From REEB85 sp018971455 (GTDB lineage Bacteria > Pseudomonadota > Alphaproteobacteria > Acetobacterales > Acetobacteraceae): a stretch of DNA of 64,000 bases. This document shows positions 52,104-60,234 of the stretch, in pieces (the first letter of the stretch is position 1; each line of letters begins with the position of its first letter). The stretch is taken from positions 50,513 through 114,512 of the forward strand of contig JAGWNT010000001.1 of NCBI GenBank assembly GCA_028871195.1, read 5' to 3'. Position numbers and translations under genes: made by a program. The notes under the pieces are model-generated. The model had not been told where the DNA came from. It ran no database searches and saw only the letters and a program-made list of their open reading frames with translations.

Positions 52104-52963
52104 GGCGCCTCCTCGTAGCGGCGGCCATCCGCCAGCATGCCGGCGGTGCCGAGCAGCGCGTTGAGGCCGTCGAAATCGAACATGCGCTCGCGGAACGGCG
52201 CGGTCGTGCCGTGCGCCTTGAGGCTGGCAAAGAAATCGCGCATCGCAAAGGCCAGCGCGCGCACCAGCCCACCGGGGAAGATGACGAGGCGGTAGCCGAG
52301 CGCGCCCAGCCCCGCCACGTCGGCGAGCGGCGTGCGCCCGCCCTCGACCATGTTGGCCAGAAGCGGCGTGCGGGCGGCGAAGCGGGCGGTGATCGCCTGC
52401 ATCTGCTCCCTGCTCTCCGGCGCCTCGATGAACAGGATGTCGGCACCGGCGGCCAGATAGGCCTCGGCGCGGTCCATCGCGGCACCCAGCCCCTCGACGG
52501 CGATGGCGTCCGTGCGCGCCATGATCAGCGCGCTGTCGCGCGCATCGACGGCCGCGCGGATCTTGCCCGCCATCGCGGCCGCGCCGATCAGCCGCTTCTC
52601 GGCCAGATGCCCGCAGCGCTTGGGGAAATCCTGATCCTCCAGCTGGATCACGCTGGCGCCGGCGCGCTCGAGCACGCGCACGCTGCGCTGGGCGTTCAGC
52701 GCGTTGCCGAAGCCGGTATCGGCATCGACGATGACCGGCAGCGCCACCCGCTCGCGGATGCGCGCCAGCGTGTCGGCGAGTTCGCTCAGCGAGACCAGGC
52801 CGATATCCGGCCGCCCGAGGGCGGTGTAGGCCACCGAGGCGCCGGAGAGGTAGAGGGCCTCGAACCCGGCCTGTTCGGCCAGGGCCGCCGACAGCGCGTC
52901 GAACACGCCCGGGGCGAGCAGCGGGGGGGCGGCGGCATCCAGCCGCGTCTTCAGCGCCTGCAT
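52100..52963 (-). CDS. Isocitrate lyase/PEP mutase superfamily lyase (2,3-dimethylmalate lyase-like)
   Basis: 287-residue TIM-barrel lyase. It has the superfamily metal motif VDADTGFGN, then IQLEDQDFPKRCGHL, where the KxCGH box marks C-C lyases (isocitrate, methylisocitrate or dimethylmalate lyase) rather than PEP mutase. ARTDAI and MVEGGRTP follow. Members cleave a malate-type acid to pyruvate or glyoxylate plus a shorter acid. It is the first gene of the leftward operon and faces the aconitase-type genes across an operator candidate at 52981-52998, which suggests it uses the acid that those enzymes make. Confidence 0.88.
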   Translation of the reverse strand: MQALKTRLDAAAPPLLAPGVFDALSAALAEQAGFEALYLSGASVAYTALGRPDIGLVSLSELADTLARIRERVALPVIVDADTGFGNALNAQRSVRVLERAGASVIQLEDQDFPKRCGHLAEKRLIGAAAMAGKIRAAVDARDSALIMARTDAIAVEGLGAAMDRAEAYLAAGADILFIEAPESREQMQAITARFAARTPLLANMVEGGRTPLADVAGLGALGYRLVIFPGGLVRALAFAMRDFFASLKAHGTTAPFRERMFDFDGLNALLGTAGMLADGRRYEEAP

Positions 52964-52980
52964 CGGTGGGGTCCTGAAGT

Positions 52981-52998
52981 TGTCCTATGGTTAAGACA
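52981..52998. promoter_or_regulatory. Palindromic operator candidate between the two arms of the cluster
   Basis: TGTCCTATGGTTAAGACA is an 18-base imperfect inverted repeat (TGTCyTA-N4-TArGACA) in the 86-base gap between divergent start codons. A TTGACA on the minus strand (53019-53014) with TCTTAA 17 bases on (52996-52991) would put the operator over the leftward -10. It is the probable site for the GntR/UTRA regulator encoded at 55007. Confidence 0.55.
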
Positions 52999-53049
52999 TC
53001 CGTAGGGTGGCAATGTCAATTACGGGCGGGATCGGAAAGGGAGAGAGCG

Positions 53050-54450
53050 ATGGGCGCGCCGCGTACCATGTTCGCCAGGATATGGGACAGCCACGTCGTC
53101 GCCACTGCGCCGGACGGCACCGACCTGCTGTGGATCGATCGCCATCTGGTCCATGAGGGCAGCTTTCACGGCTTCGCCATGCTCGACCAGGCCGGTCGCG
53201 CCGTGCGCCGGCCGGACCTCACCTTCGCGGTGGCCGACCATTACGTGCCGAGCCATGCCCGCAGCCTGCCGATCGCCGACCCCGAGGCGGCCGCCTTGGT
53301 GGCGCGCCTGCGGGCCAACGCGGCGCGGCACGCCATCGCCCATTTTGGCCTCGACGATCCGCGCCAGGGCATCGTGCATGTGGTCGGCCCCGAGCAGGGG
53401 CTGACCCTGCCGGGGCTGACGCTGGTCTGCGGTGACAGCCATACCTCGACGCATGGCGCCTTCGGTGCACTCGCCTTCGGCATCGGCGCCTCGGAGGTGG
53501 CCCATGTGCTGGCGACCCAGGCGCTGTGGCAGCGCCGGCCGAAGACGCTGCGCATCACGCTGGACGGCCGGCTGGCGCCACACGTCGCGGCCAAGGATGT
53601 CATCCTCGCGGTGATCGGGCGCATCGGCGCGGCCGGGGCGGTGGGCCACGTCATCGAATATGCCGGTGCTGCGATCCGCGCGCTCGGCATGGAAGGGCGG
53701 ATGACGATCTGCAACATGTCCATCGAGGCCGGCGGGCGGGCCGGCATGATCGCGCCGGACGACACCACGCTGCAATGGCTGGCCGGCCGCCCGAGCGCGC
53801 CGCGCGGTGCGGACTGGGCGGCGGCGGTGGCGGCGTGGCGGGCGCTGCCGGGCGATGAGGAGGCGGTCTTCGACCGCGAGGTGGCGCTCGACGCCGGGGC
53901 CATCGCGCCGACGCTGACCTGGGGCACCAGCCCGCAGACCGCCGTGCCGGTTGACGCGCGCGTGCCGGACCCGAGCCTGGCGGGCGACGCGGCGGCGCGC
54001 GACAGCATTGCCGAGCAGCTGGCCTATATGGGCCTGCAACCCGGGGCGGCGCTGATCGGCACCGGGATCGACCGGGTGTTCATCGGCAGCTGCACCAATG
54101 GGCGGCTGGAGGATCTGCGCGCCGCCGCTGCCGTGCTGCGCGGGCGGCGGGCGGCGGTGCCCGGGCTGGTGGTGCCGGGCTCGGTCGCAATCCGCCGCGC
54201 CGCCGAGGCGGAGGGGCTGGACCGCGTGTTCACCGAAGCCGGGCTGGCGTGGGGCGAGCCGGGATGCTCGATGTGCGTCGGCATGAACGGCGATCTGGTG
54301 GCGCCGGGCGAACGCTGCGCCTCGACCTCGAACCGCAATTTCCGCGGCCGCCAGGGGCCGGGGGCGCGCACCCACCTGATGTCGCCGGCGATGGTGGCCG
54401 CCGCCGCGGTGGCCGGCGCCATCGCCGATGTGCGGGAGTACGGCGCATGA
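53050..54450 (+). CDS. Aconitase-family hydratase, large subunit (LeuC/DmdA-like)
   Basis: 466-residue iron-sulfur hydro-lyase. It shows LVCGDSHTSTHGAFG, IGSCTNGR and GCSMCVGMN, which supply the three Cys ligands of the 4Fe-4S cluster, and the usual STSNRNFRGRQG before the C-terminus. This is the isopropylmalate dehydratase architecture, but there are no leuA/leuB genes here. In the context of a malate-type lyase, hydration of a maleate or methylmaleate (as in dimethylmaleate hydratase or citraconate hydratase) is more likely. GGGAGAGA precedes ATG at 53050. Confidence 0.9.
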   Translation: MGAPRTMFARIWDSHVVATAPDGTDLLWIDRHLVHEGSFHGFAMLDQAGRAVRRPDLTFAVADHYVPSHARSLPIADPEAAALVARLRANAARHAIAHFGLDDPRQGIVHVVGPEQGLTLPGLTLVCGDSHTSTHGAFGALAFGIGASEVAHVLATQALWQRRPKTLRITLDGRLAPHVAAKDVILAVIGRIGAAGAVGHVIEYAGAAIRALGMEGRMTICNMSIEAGGRAGMIAPDDTTLQWLAGRPSAPRGADWAAAVAAWRALPGDEEAVFDREVALDAGAIAPTLTWGTSPQTAVPVDARVPDPSLAGDAAARDSIAEQLAYMGLQPGAALIGTGIDRVFIGSCTNGRLEDLRAAAAVLRGRRAAVPGLVVPGSVAIRRAAEAEGLDRVFTEAGLAWGEPGCSMCVGMNGDLVAPGERCASTSNRNFRGRQGPGARTHLMSPAMVAAAAVAGAIADVREYGA

Positions 54451-55010
54451 CCCCCTTCACCGTGCTGGCCGGCCGGGCCGTGGCGCTGCGCCGCGCCCAG
54501 CTGGACACCGACCAGATCATTCCCGCGCGCTTCCTGCGCAAGCCGCGCGGCAATGGTTACGGAGGCTTCCTGTTCCACGACGTCGCCGCTGCGGAGGCCG
54601 GATTTCCGGTGCGCCCCGGGGCCGGCGAGATCCTGCTGGCGGGTGCGAATTTCGGCTGCGGCTCCTCGCGCGAGGGCGCGGTCTATGCCCTTGTCGATGC
54701 CGGGTTCCGCTGCGTCGTCGCGCCCTCCTTCGGCGACATCTTCGCCGCCAACGCCGCCAAGAACGGGCTGCTCACGGTGGCGCTGGCGGAAGCCGCGGAG
54801 GTGCCGGACGGCCCGATCACGGTCGATCTGCCGGCCCAGCGCATCCGTGCCGCGGACGGGCGGGAATGGGAATTCGAGATCGACCCGTTCCGCAAGACCT
54901 GCCTGCTCGAGGGGCTCGACGATATCGGGCTGACGCTGCGCCACGCCGACGCGCTGGCCGCCTTCGCCGCCGCCCGGCCGCGCTGGACGCAGCCGGGAGA
55001 CGGCGGGTGA
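54447..55010 (+). CDS. Aconitase-family hydratase, small subunit (LeuD/DmdB-like)
   Basis: 187-residue swivel-domain partner of the large subunit. LDTDQIIPARFLRKPRG is the LeuD-type substrate loop, NFGCGSSREGAVYALVDAG carries the conserved active-site Ser-Arg region, and SFGDIFAANAAKNGLL follows. The start overlaps the large subunit stop (ATGA at 54447), and the stop overlaps the GntR start (GTGA at 55007), so all three are coupled. The substrate loop has YGGFLFHD where LeuD often has a similar sequence, so specificity cannot be read by eye. Confidence 0.9.
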   Translation: MTPFTVLAGRAVALRRAQLDTDQIIPARFLRKPRGNGYGGFLFHDVAAAEAGFPVRPGAGEILLAGANFGCGSSREGAVYALVDAGFRCVVAPSFGDIFAANAAKNGLLTVALAEAAEVPDGPITVDLPAQRIRAADGREWEFEIDPFRKTCLLEGLDDIGLTLRHADALAAFAAARPRWTQPGDGG

Positions 55011-55879
55011 GCGTCGCCGAGCCGCTGCCGCCGCTCTATCACCGGGTCTATCTGGTGCTGCGCCAGCGCCTGGCCGAGGGCGGGTTTTCGCCCGACACCC
55101 CGCTGCTCGGCGAGCACGAGCTGGCCGCCGAGCACGGCGTCTCGCGCATCACCATCCGCCGCGCCCTGCAATTGCTGGCCGAGGAGGGGCGGGTGGTGCG
55201 CCGGCGCGGCGCCGGCACCTTCGTGCTGCCCAGCGCGCCGCCGGCCCCGATGCGCGACAATCTGCGCGGGCTGATCGAGACCCTGCAGGTGATGGGCCGG
55301 CGCACCGAGGTGCGGCTGCTCGAATTCGGCTACCTGCCCGCGGGCCCGCAGATCGGCGAGCTGCTGGGCGTGGCGGCGGAGGCGGTGGTGCAGCGCTCGG
55401 TGCGGGTGCGCAGCGTGGCCGGCGTCGCCTTCTCGCATCTGACCGCCTGGCTGCCGGGCGAGATCGGCCGCCTTTTCGCCCCGGAGGCGCTGGCCGCCAC
55501 GCCGATGCTGGCGCTGCTGGAGCAGAACGGCGTGCAGGTCGCCCGCGCCGAGCAGAGCATCGCCGCCCGGCTGGCCGACACCGCCGTCGCCGCCCGGCTC
55601 GGCGTCGCCGTGGGCAGCGCGCTGCTCGCCGTGCGCCGACAGGTCTTCGACCCGGCGGGGCGGGTGGTCGAACTGCTCGAGGCGCAGTACCGCGCCGACA
55701 TGTACGCCTATGACATCGCCCTGGTGCGCGATGGCGCGTTGTGGAACCCGCAGAAATCGCGCCGCGATGCGCGCGGCGATGTCGCGGCCGGAGCGGCCCG
55801 GCACAAGGCGGCGGCGCGCGGGGCGCCTCAGAACCGCCGGAAGGCCGAGGCCGACACCTCGAACACGCGCGAGGTGTAG
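55007..55879 (+). CDS. GntR-family regulator with UTRA domain (HutC subfamily)
   Basis: 290-residue transcription regulator. The winged helix-turn-helix covers about residues 10-75 (HELAAEHGVSRITIRRALQLL, then RRRGAGTFVL). The UTRA ligand domain covers about 90-240, with a typical LLAVRRQVFDPAGRVVELLEAQYRADMY end. The last ~40 residues are basic and low-complexity, and their bases overlap the 3' end of the convergent membrane-protein gene by 52. It starts at GTG, coupled to the small subunit. It probably controls the whole two-armed cluster through the palindrome at 52981-52998. Confidence 0.88.
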   Translation: MSVAEPLPPLYHRVYLVLRQRLAEGGFSPDTPLLGEHELAAEHGVSRITIRRALQLLAEEGRVVRRRGAGTFVLPSAPPAPMRDNLRGLIETLQVMGRRTEVRLLEFGYLPAGPQIGELLGVAAEAVVQRSVRVRSVAGVAFSHLTAWLPGEIGRLFAPEALAATPMLALLEQNGVQVARAEQSIAARLADTAVAARLGVAVGSALLAVRRQVFDPAGRVVELLEAQYRADMYAYDIALVRDGALWNPQKSRRDARGDVAAGAARHKAAARGAPQNRRKAEADTSNTREV

Positions 55880-56601
55880 CGGGCGGTCCGCCCGAACTGC
55901 CAGAAATGCTTCTGCGACAGCGCGGGCACCAGGTCCGGCTGAAGCCATTTGCCGGTGTTGATCAGCGCGGTCGCGCGCAGCAGCCGCTCCTCGCGCGGGA
56001 TTTCGAACGTCCAGCTCAGCGTATGGCGCAGCCCCGGCGCCAGGGCGATCGGCGGGTCGTCCTGCATCACCATGTTGCCCGCCGGCAGCAGCGCCACGCC
56101 GGAATTGGCGACGTGGCGCGACGGGCGCACCTCGACGAACAGGTTGGCGATGCGCTGCGGGCGCGGGCCGACATTGCTCAGCACCACCATCAGCTCGCCG
56201 ATCAGCTCGCCCGGATTGCCGATGTCGAGCACCTGCATGTCGATGTCGATCTGCACCGGGTTGGCGCCGCGGCCCCGCAGCGCCAGCCAGGCGGCGATGG
56301 CGAGCAGGATGATCGCCAGATCGGCGATGATCTGCAGCGTGTCCTTCAGCGCGGGCAGCAGGCTCGATGGATCGGCGGGCAGGGCGGGGGCCTTTCCTGC
56401 GGGCTCAGTCGTTGCGCCGGATTGTGTGGCCGGTTTCGTCCGCCTTGGCAACCGTCGCCGCGCCCGGCGGGGCGCGCCGGCCGCGCGCCGAAGGCGGTTG
56501 CGTGCTTCTATTTTGCGTTGGGTGTGATAATTTGACGCCGCGGCGCCCGGGGTGCCGCGGTGCTGGCGGCGCGCCTGCTCGTGGCGCGCGGCGCGCGCCA
56601 T
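55828..56601 (-). CDS. Membrane-anchored protein of unknown function
   Basis: Protein with one membrane helix (LQIIADLAIILLAIAAWLAL) followed by a soluble ~160-residue domain (VQIDIDMQVLDIGNPGELIG, then LSNVGPRPQRIANLFVEVRP and HFWQFGRTARYTSRVFEVSA) that looks beta-rich. I do not recognise a family. The N-terminal ~75 residues are Arg/Ala/Pro-rich and may not be translated; no good ribosome site or alternative ATG marks a shorter start, so 56601 is only the outer limit. It overlaps the 3' end of the GntR gene by 52 bases, tail to tail. Confidence 0.6.
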   Translation of the reverse strand: MARAARHEQARRQHRGTPGAAASNYHTQRKIEARNRLRRAAGAPRRARRRLPRRTKPATQSGATTEPAGKAPALPADPSSLLPALKDTLQIIADLAIILLAIAAWLALRGRGANPVQIDIDMQVLDIGNPGELIGELMVVLSNVGPRPQRIANLFVEVRPSRHVANSGVALLPAGNMVMQDDPPIALAPGLRHTLSWTFEIPREERLLRATALINTGKWLQPDLVPALSQKHFWQFGRTARYTSRVFEVSASAFRRF

Positions 56602-56640
56602 GCCGGCCCTGCTCGCTCAACCGATCATCGAGGTGACCGC

Positions 56641-57294
56641 ATGTCCAACAAAGTGTTCTACATGCCCTACGATCCGGGCCACTCCTCCTTCGTCTTCACC
56701 CAGTACGAATACGGCTCGCTGGGCGGGGAGGACATGAACAAGTTGCAGAAAGACATCGATTTCGCTGCCGAGAAGGGCAAGGTCATCACCTCCGTCTGGT
56801 ACAGGCCCGGCGTGCGCGATCCGTTCATGAGCTCGCTCAACACCGACCAGATCTATGTGCGTGGCCACGGCATGCCGGGATTCCGCTCGATCGAGGGTGG
56901 CCGCGGCGGCGAGCGCATCACCTATACGACGCTGGCGGACCGGCTGATCGCGAGCGGCCTGAAGAAGACGTACAGCGGCAAGCTCAAGCTCTACAACTGC
57001 CACAGCGCCGAGGAGGGCAAGCCGGGCACCGATCCGGAATGCGTCGGCCCCGCCTTCGCCCGCCTGGTCGCCGACGAGATGTATTCCCGCGGCTACAAAT
57101 CCTGCACGTATTACGGCTATATCGGCTCCATCGATTCCTTCGCCAAGGACGGCTCGCAGGGCAAGCACCACTATGTGCGGGAAACCGTGAAAGGCCAGAG
57201 CACGGAGGTCGCCCGCGCGAGCGACCTGCGCGTGCAATTCAAGCCGCAGGTGAAGATCCGCAATCCGGGCTTCTTCGCCCGCCTGTTCAACTGA
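56641..57294 (+). CDS. Small caspase-fold-like protein with a His/Cys pair (C80-like?)
   Basis: 217-residue protein without a signal peptide or membrane helix, of unknown function. Its middle resembles the peptidase C80/caspase-like fold: YVRGHGMPG (His 76 after a hydrophobic strand), a helix TTLADRLIASGL, then a strand with KLKLYNCHSA (Cys 120), the spacing and order seen in RTX-toxin cysteine protease domains. The C-terminus PGFFARLF is amphipathic. GAGGTG precedes the ATG at 56641. It is a single gene between unrelated genes, with codon use less GC-rich than the neighbours. Protease activity is inference; a non-catalytic relative or effector is possible. Confidence 0.65.
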   Translation: MSNKVFYMPYDPGHSSFVFTQYEYGSLGGEDMNKLQKDIDFAAEKGKVITSVWYRPGVRDPFMSSLNTDQIYVRGHGMPGFRSIEGGRGGERITYTTLADRLIASGLKKTYSGKLKLYNCHSAEEGKPGTDPECVGPAFARLVADEMYSRGYKSCTYYGYIGSIDSFAKDGSQGKHHYVRETVKGQSTEVARASDLRVQFKPQVKIRNPGFFARLFN

Positions 57295-57309
57295 GCCGCA
57301 AGGCCTGAC

Positions 57310-57339
57310 ACCGGCGCCGGGCGATTGCCCGGCGCCGGT
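57310..57339 (+). terminator. Strong hairpin after the caspase-like gene
   Basis: A perfect 13-base stem at 57310-57322 and 57327-57339 (ACCGGCGCCGGGC and its complement) with loop GATT, 15 bases after the stop. No T-run follows, so it may stop RNA decay or act with Rho. Confidence 0.55.
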
Positions 57340-57432
57340 TCATCGCCCGTTAACCGCTGCCGCCGATGATGCGGCGATGCACCGCCCCGCCATCGCCGCG
57401 CTGCCCCGCCTCCCGCCTGCGGTGCCGCGCCG

Positions 57433-59037
57433 ATGAACCCAGAGGTGGGCGCCGCCCCGGTGCGCAACCGCTTCCTGGCCTTCGCCTTCGCCGGGGCGGA
57501 CCTGCTGGTGGAGGCCAGCCCGGACGGGGTCGTCGGTTTCGCCGCCGGCGCCTTCCGCGCGCGCTTCGGCGTCGATGGCGACCATTTCATCGCCGGCCCC
57601 ATCTCCGCGCTGATCGCCCCGGCCGACCACGCCACGCTGGCGATGGCGCTGTCCACCGTCGCCCTGCGCGGGCGGCTGACGCCGCTGATGCTGCGCCTCA
57701 ACGATGCCGGACAGAGCCGCGCCGCGGTCGCCGCCATGCTGATGCCGGGGCCGCCGGCGCGGCTCTGCGTCACCATCGGGCCGCTGCCCATTCTGCCGGC
57801 CGGGCCGGCCGGCGAGGGGCCGCAGGGCGGCGTGCGCTGCGACGACCCGCGGGCCTTCCTGCGCGAGGCGGAGGCGGCGCTGCGCGGCGGGGCCGCGCGC
57901 GTGCTCGGGCTGGTCGAGCTGCGCGGCTGGGAGGCGGCGCAGGCCGGGCTGCCGGCGGGCGAGGGCCAGGCCCTGCGCGCCGGCATCGACGAGGCGCTCG
58001 AGCGGCTGCCCGTCGGCGCACGGGCGAGCGAACTTGCCACCGGCCGCTACGGCGTGCTGGCGGCCGGCGAGGGCGAGCTCGGCGCGCTGGTCGAGCGGCT
58101 GGAGGGTCTGCTGCGCGCCTCGCCCGCCGGGCGGCGCATGCGGGTCAGCCAGACCCAGGTGAAGGTGGAGGCCGGCGGCATGCGCCCCGGCCAGGCGGCC
58201 CGCGCGCTGCGCTACGCCCTGGCGCGCTTCGCCGAGGCCGGGGCCGACGGCGCCGCCGCGTCTGGCATGGCCGGCGGGCTGGCCGGCATCGTCGCCGAGG
58301 GGCAGCGCCGTGCCCTGGAAATGCGCACCAGCATCGCCGAGCACCGCTTCCGCCTGCGCTTCCAGCCGGTGGTCCAGCTCGATGACCGGCGGCCCCATCA
58401 TTACGAGGCGCTGCTGCGCCCGGACACCGGCATCGAGGGCCTCGCACTCGGCACGCAGGATTACGTGCTGTTCGCCGAGGCGGTCGGGCTGTCGGAGGAG
58501 CTTGATCTCGCCGTGCTGGACGAGGCGCTGGCGGCCCTGGCGGGCTCGCCCGAGGTCCGCGTGGCGGTCAATGTCTCCGGCCTGTCGATGCAGAGCGCGG
58601 GCTTCCGCGGCCGGCTGCTCGCGCGGCTGGACGCCGCCGGCCCGGTCGCCCGGCGCCTGCTGGTCGAACTGACCGAGACCGCCGAGGTCGAGGACATGGA
58701 GGGGGCGGCGGACAGCATCGCCCGGCTGCGCGCCGCCGGGGTGCCGGTCTGCATCGACGATTTCGGCGCCGGCGCGGCGGCCTTCCGCTACCTGCGCGCC
58801 TTCGGCGTCGATTTCGTCAAGATTGACGGGTCGTACGTGCGCGCCGCCACCGGCAGCGGGCGCGAGCGCGGCTTCATCGCCTCGATGGTGGATCTCGCCG
58901 GCGCGGTCGGCGCGCGCATCATCGCCGAAATGATCGAGACCGAGGAGCAGGCGATGCTGATGAGCCGCATGGGCGTGCCGTTCGGCCAGGGCTGGCTGTT
59001 CGGCCGGCCGGGTCGGCTGCCCGGCGCGTTGCGGTAA
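57433..59037 (+). CDS. PAS-like/degenerate GGDEF/EAL protein, c-di-GMP signalling
   Basis: 534-residue protein. The first ~120 residues look like a PAS sensor (NRFLAFAFAGADLLVEASPDG, then a core ending in RLCVTIGPLP). Residues ~130-280 resemble a GGDEF fold without its GGDEF motif. The rest is an EAL domain with YEALLRP (EAL as EAL in a YEALL setting), VNVSG, ELTETAEVED, IDDFGAG, VKIDGSYV, AEMIE and GQGW, so most catalytic residues are present; the usual EGVE is EMIE. It is a probable phosphodiesterase or sensor. The ATG at 57433 follows the hairpin after the caspase-like gene. Confidence 0.82.
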   Translation: MNPEVGAAPVRNRFLAFAFAGADLLVEASPDGVVGFAAGAFRARFGVDGDHFIAGPISALIAPADHATLAMALSTVALRGRLTPLMLRLNDAGQSRAAVAAMLMPGPPARLCVTIGPLPILPAGPAGEGPQGGVRCDDPRAFLREAEAALRGGAARVLGLVELRGWEAAQAGLPAGEGQALRAGIDEALERLPVGARASELATGRYGVLAAGEGELGALVERLEGLLRASPAGRRMRVSQTQVKVEAGGMRPGQAARALRYALARFAEAGADGAAASGMAGGLAGIVAEGQRRALEMRTSIAEHRFRLRFQPVVQLDDRRPHHYEALLRPDTGIEGLALGTQDYVLFAEAVGLSEELDLAVLDEALAALAGSPEVRVAVNVSGLSMQSAGFRGRLLARLDAAGPVARRLLVELTETAEVEDMEGAADSIARLRAAGVPVCIDDFGAGAAAFRYLRAFGVDFVKIDGSYVRAATGSGRERGFIASMVDLAGAVGARIIAEMIETEEQAMLMSRMGVPFGQGWLFGRPGRLPGALR

Positions 59038-59045
59038 GGCGCACT

Positions 59046-59074
59046 CCGGCGCCGGCCGCACGGGCCGGCGCCGG
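59046..59074 (+). terminator. Hairpin after the EAL gene
   Basis: CCGGCGCCGGCC (59046-59057), loop GCACG, GGCCGGCGCCGG (59063-59074), 8 bases after the stop, with no T-run. It shares the CCGGCGCCGG core with the hairpin at 57310. Confidence 0.5.
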
Positions 59075-59106
59075 CTCGGCCGGCCAGCAATTCGACAGGC
59101 GCCATC

Positions 59107-59718
59107 TCAGCCAGGCAGCATCACCTTGTCGATGACCTGGATGACGCCGTTGGACTGGTTGACGTCGTAGGTGGTGATCTGCGCGACATCGCCCTTGGCG
59201 TCCTTCACGTCGATATTGTGCATGCCGTTCATCATGATGGTGAGCGTGCCGCCCTCCACCGTGGTCAGCCGGGCGCTGCCGCCGCCCTTCTGGATGAGTG
59301 CGACGAGGTCGGCATAATCCAGCTTGCCGGGCACCACGTGGTAGGTCAGCACCTTGGTCAGCGTCGGCTTGTTCGCCGGCTTGAGAAGCGCGGGGACGGT
59401 GCCGGCGGGCAGGGCGGCGAAGGCCGCGTTGGTCGGCGCGAACACGGTGAACGGCCCCGGCCCTTCCAGGGTGGCCACCAGCCCGGCGGCCTTGACCGCG
59501 GCGACCAGCGTGGTGTGGTCCTTCGAGTTCACCGCGTTGGCGACGATGGTCTTGCTGGCATACATCGGCGCGCCGCCGACGGTGACCGGCATCGTCTCGC
59601 TGCTGTTGCTGGCGGTCATCGCGCCCGCCGGCATTGCGGCGGATTGCGCCATGCCCTGCGAGCAGGCGGCGAGCAGCGAGGCGGCGAGCGTCATCGGCAC
59701 GACATGTGCGATCTTCAT
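59107..59718 (-). CDS. Fasciclin-domain lipoprotein
   Basis: 203-residue exported protein. The signal ends in LLAACSQG, a lipobox, so it is probably lipid-anchored. One fasciclin (FAS1/BIgH3) domain fills the rest: TLVAAVKAAGLVATLEGPGP, FTVFAPTNAAFAALP, LTKVLTYHVVPG and a terminal NGVIQVIDKVMLP. Such proteins bind surfaces or polysaccharides; function here is unknown. AAGGAA before 59718 fixes the start and excludes a 13-residue N-terminal extension. It is convergent with the EAL gene. Confidence 0.88.
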   Translation of the reverse strand: MKIAHVVPMTLAASLLAACSQGMAQSAAMPAGAMTASNSSETMPVTVGGAPMYASKTIVANAVNSKDHTTLVAAVKAAGLVATLEGPGPFTVFAPTNAAFAALPAGTVPALLKPANKPTLTKVLTYHVVPGKLDYADLVALIQKGGGSARLTTVEGGTLTIMMNGMHNIDVKDAKGDVAQITTYDVNQSNGVIQVIDKVMLPG

Positions 59719-59813
59719 GGGGCGGTTCCTTCTGCGGCAGGGGCGGCCGGTCGCCACCCCTTGCCCGCGCGTTACGCCCGCACGCGGCCGATGGATGCAG
59801 AGGGAGAGCCGAA

Positions 59814-60191
59814 TTATCCGCAGGCGTTGCCGCGCAGGCTGAAGCCGCGCACGGTGCCGCCGACGATGTCGAAGGTGGTTTCGCAGGCGCTGGTGACGAC
59901 CCGCGACGGCCCGAAATCATAGCCCCACGGCCCGCCCCACGGCGCCCAGGGGTTCAGGTACGGCACGCCGGGCAGCACGTCGGTCCGCTGCTCGACATAG
60001 GCGAGGAAGCGGTGCCCGCCGCTCTCGAAGCTGCGCGTCGGCACGCCGAGCTCCTGCACCAGCGTGGTCTCGCTCTGGCCGACGAAACGCGCGAGGTCGG
60101 CCTGGCGCGCGGCCAGCCCGTTGGCGCAGCCGGAGAGGGGCAGAAACAGGGGGAGCAGAAGCAGGGAGAGAACGCGTGCGGTGCGCATCAT
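59814..60191 (-). CDS. Small lipoprotein of unknown function
   Basis: 125 residues with a signal and lipobox (LFLPLSGCAN). The mature part starts with a short helix that resembles the SmpA/OmlA-type beginning (RFVGQSETTLVQELGVPTRS), followed by an aromatic, Gly/Pro-rich stretch with many Trp and Tyr (YLNPWAPWGGPWGYDFG), and ends in a two-Cys tail (SACETTFDIVGG and NACG). It is probably envelope-located. It starts 43 bases after the EpmA stop on the same strand, so co-transcription is possible. Confidence 0.7.
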   Translation of the reverse strand: MMRTARVLSLLLLPLFLPLSGCANGLAARQADLARFVGQSETTLVQELGVPTRSFESGGHRFLAYVEQRTDVLPGVPYLNPWAPWGGPWGYDFGPSRVVTSACETTFDIVGGTVRGFSLRGNACG

Positions 60192-60234
60192 GGCCTCGTT
60201 GTGTCACGCCGGGTGAGGAACTCCAGATGGGGCG

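Noticed and set aside
53050..55010. Leucine biosynthesis leuCD
   Set aside because: No leuA or leuB nearby, and the genes are coupled to a GntR regulator and face a malate-type lyase. A direct leucine role is possible only if no other leuCD exists in the genome.
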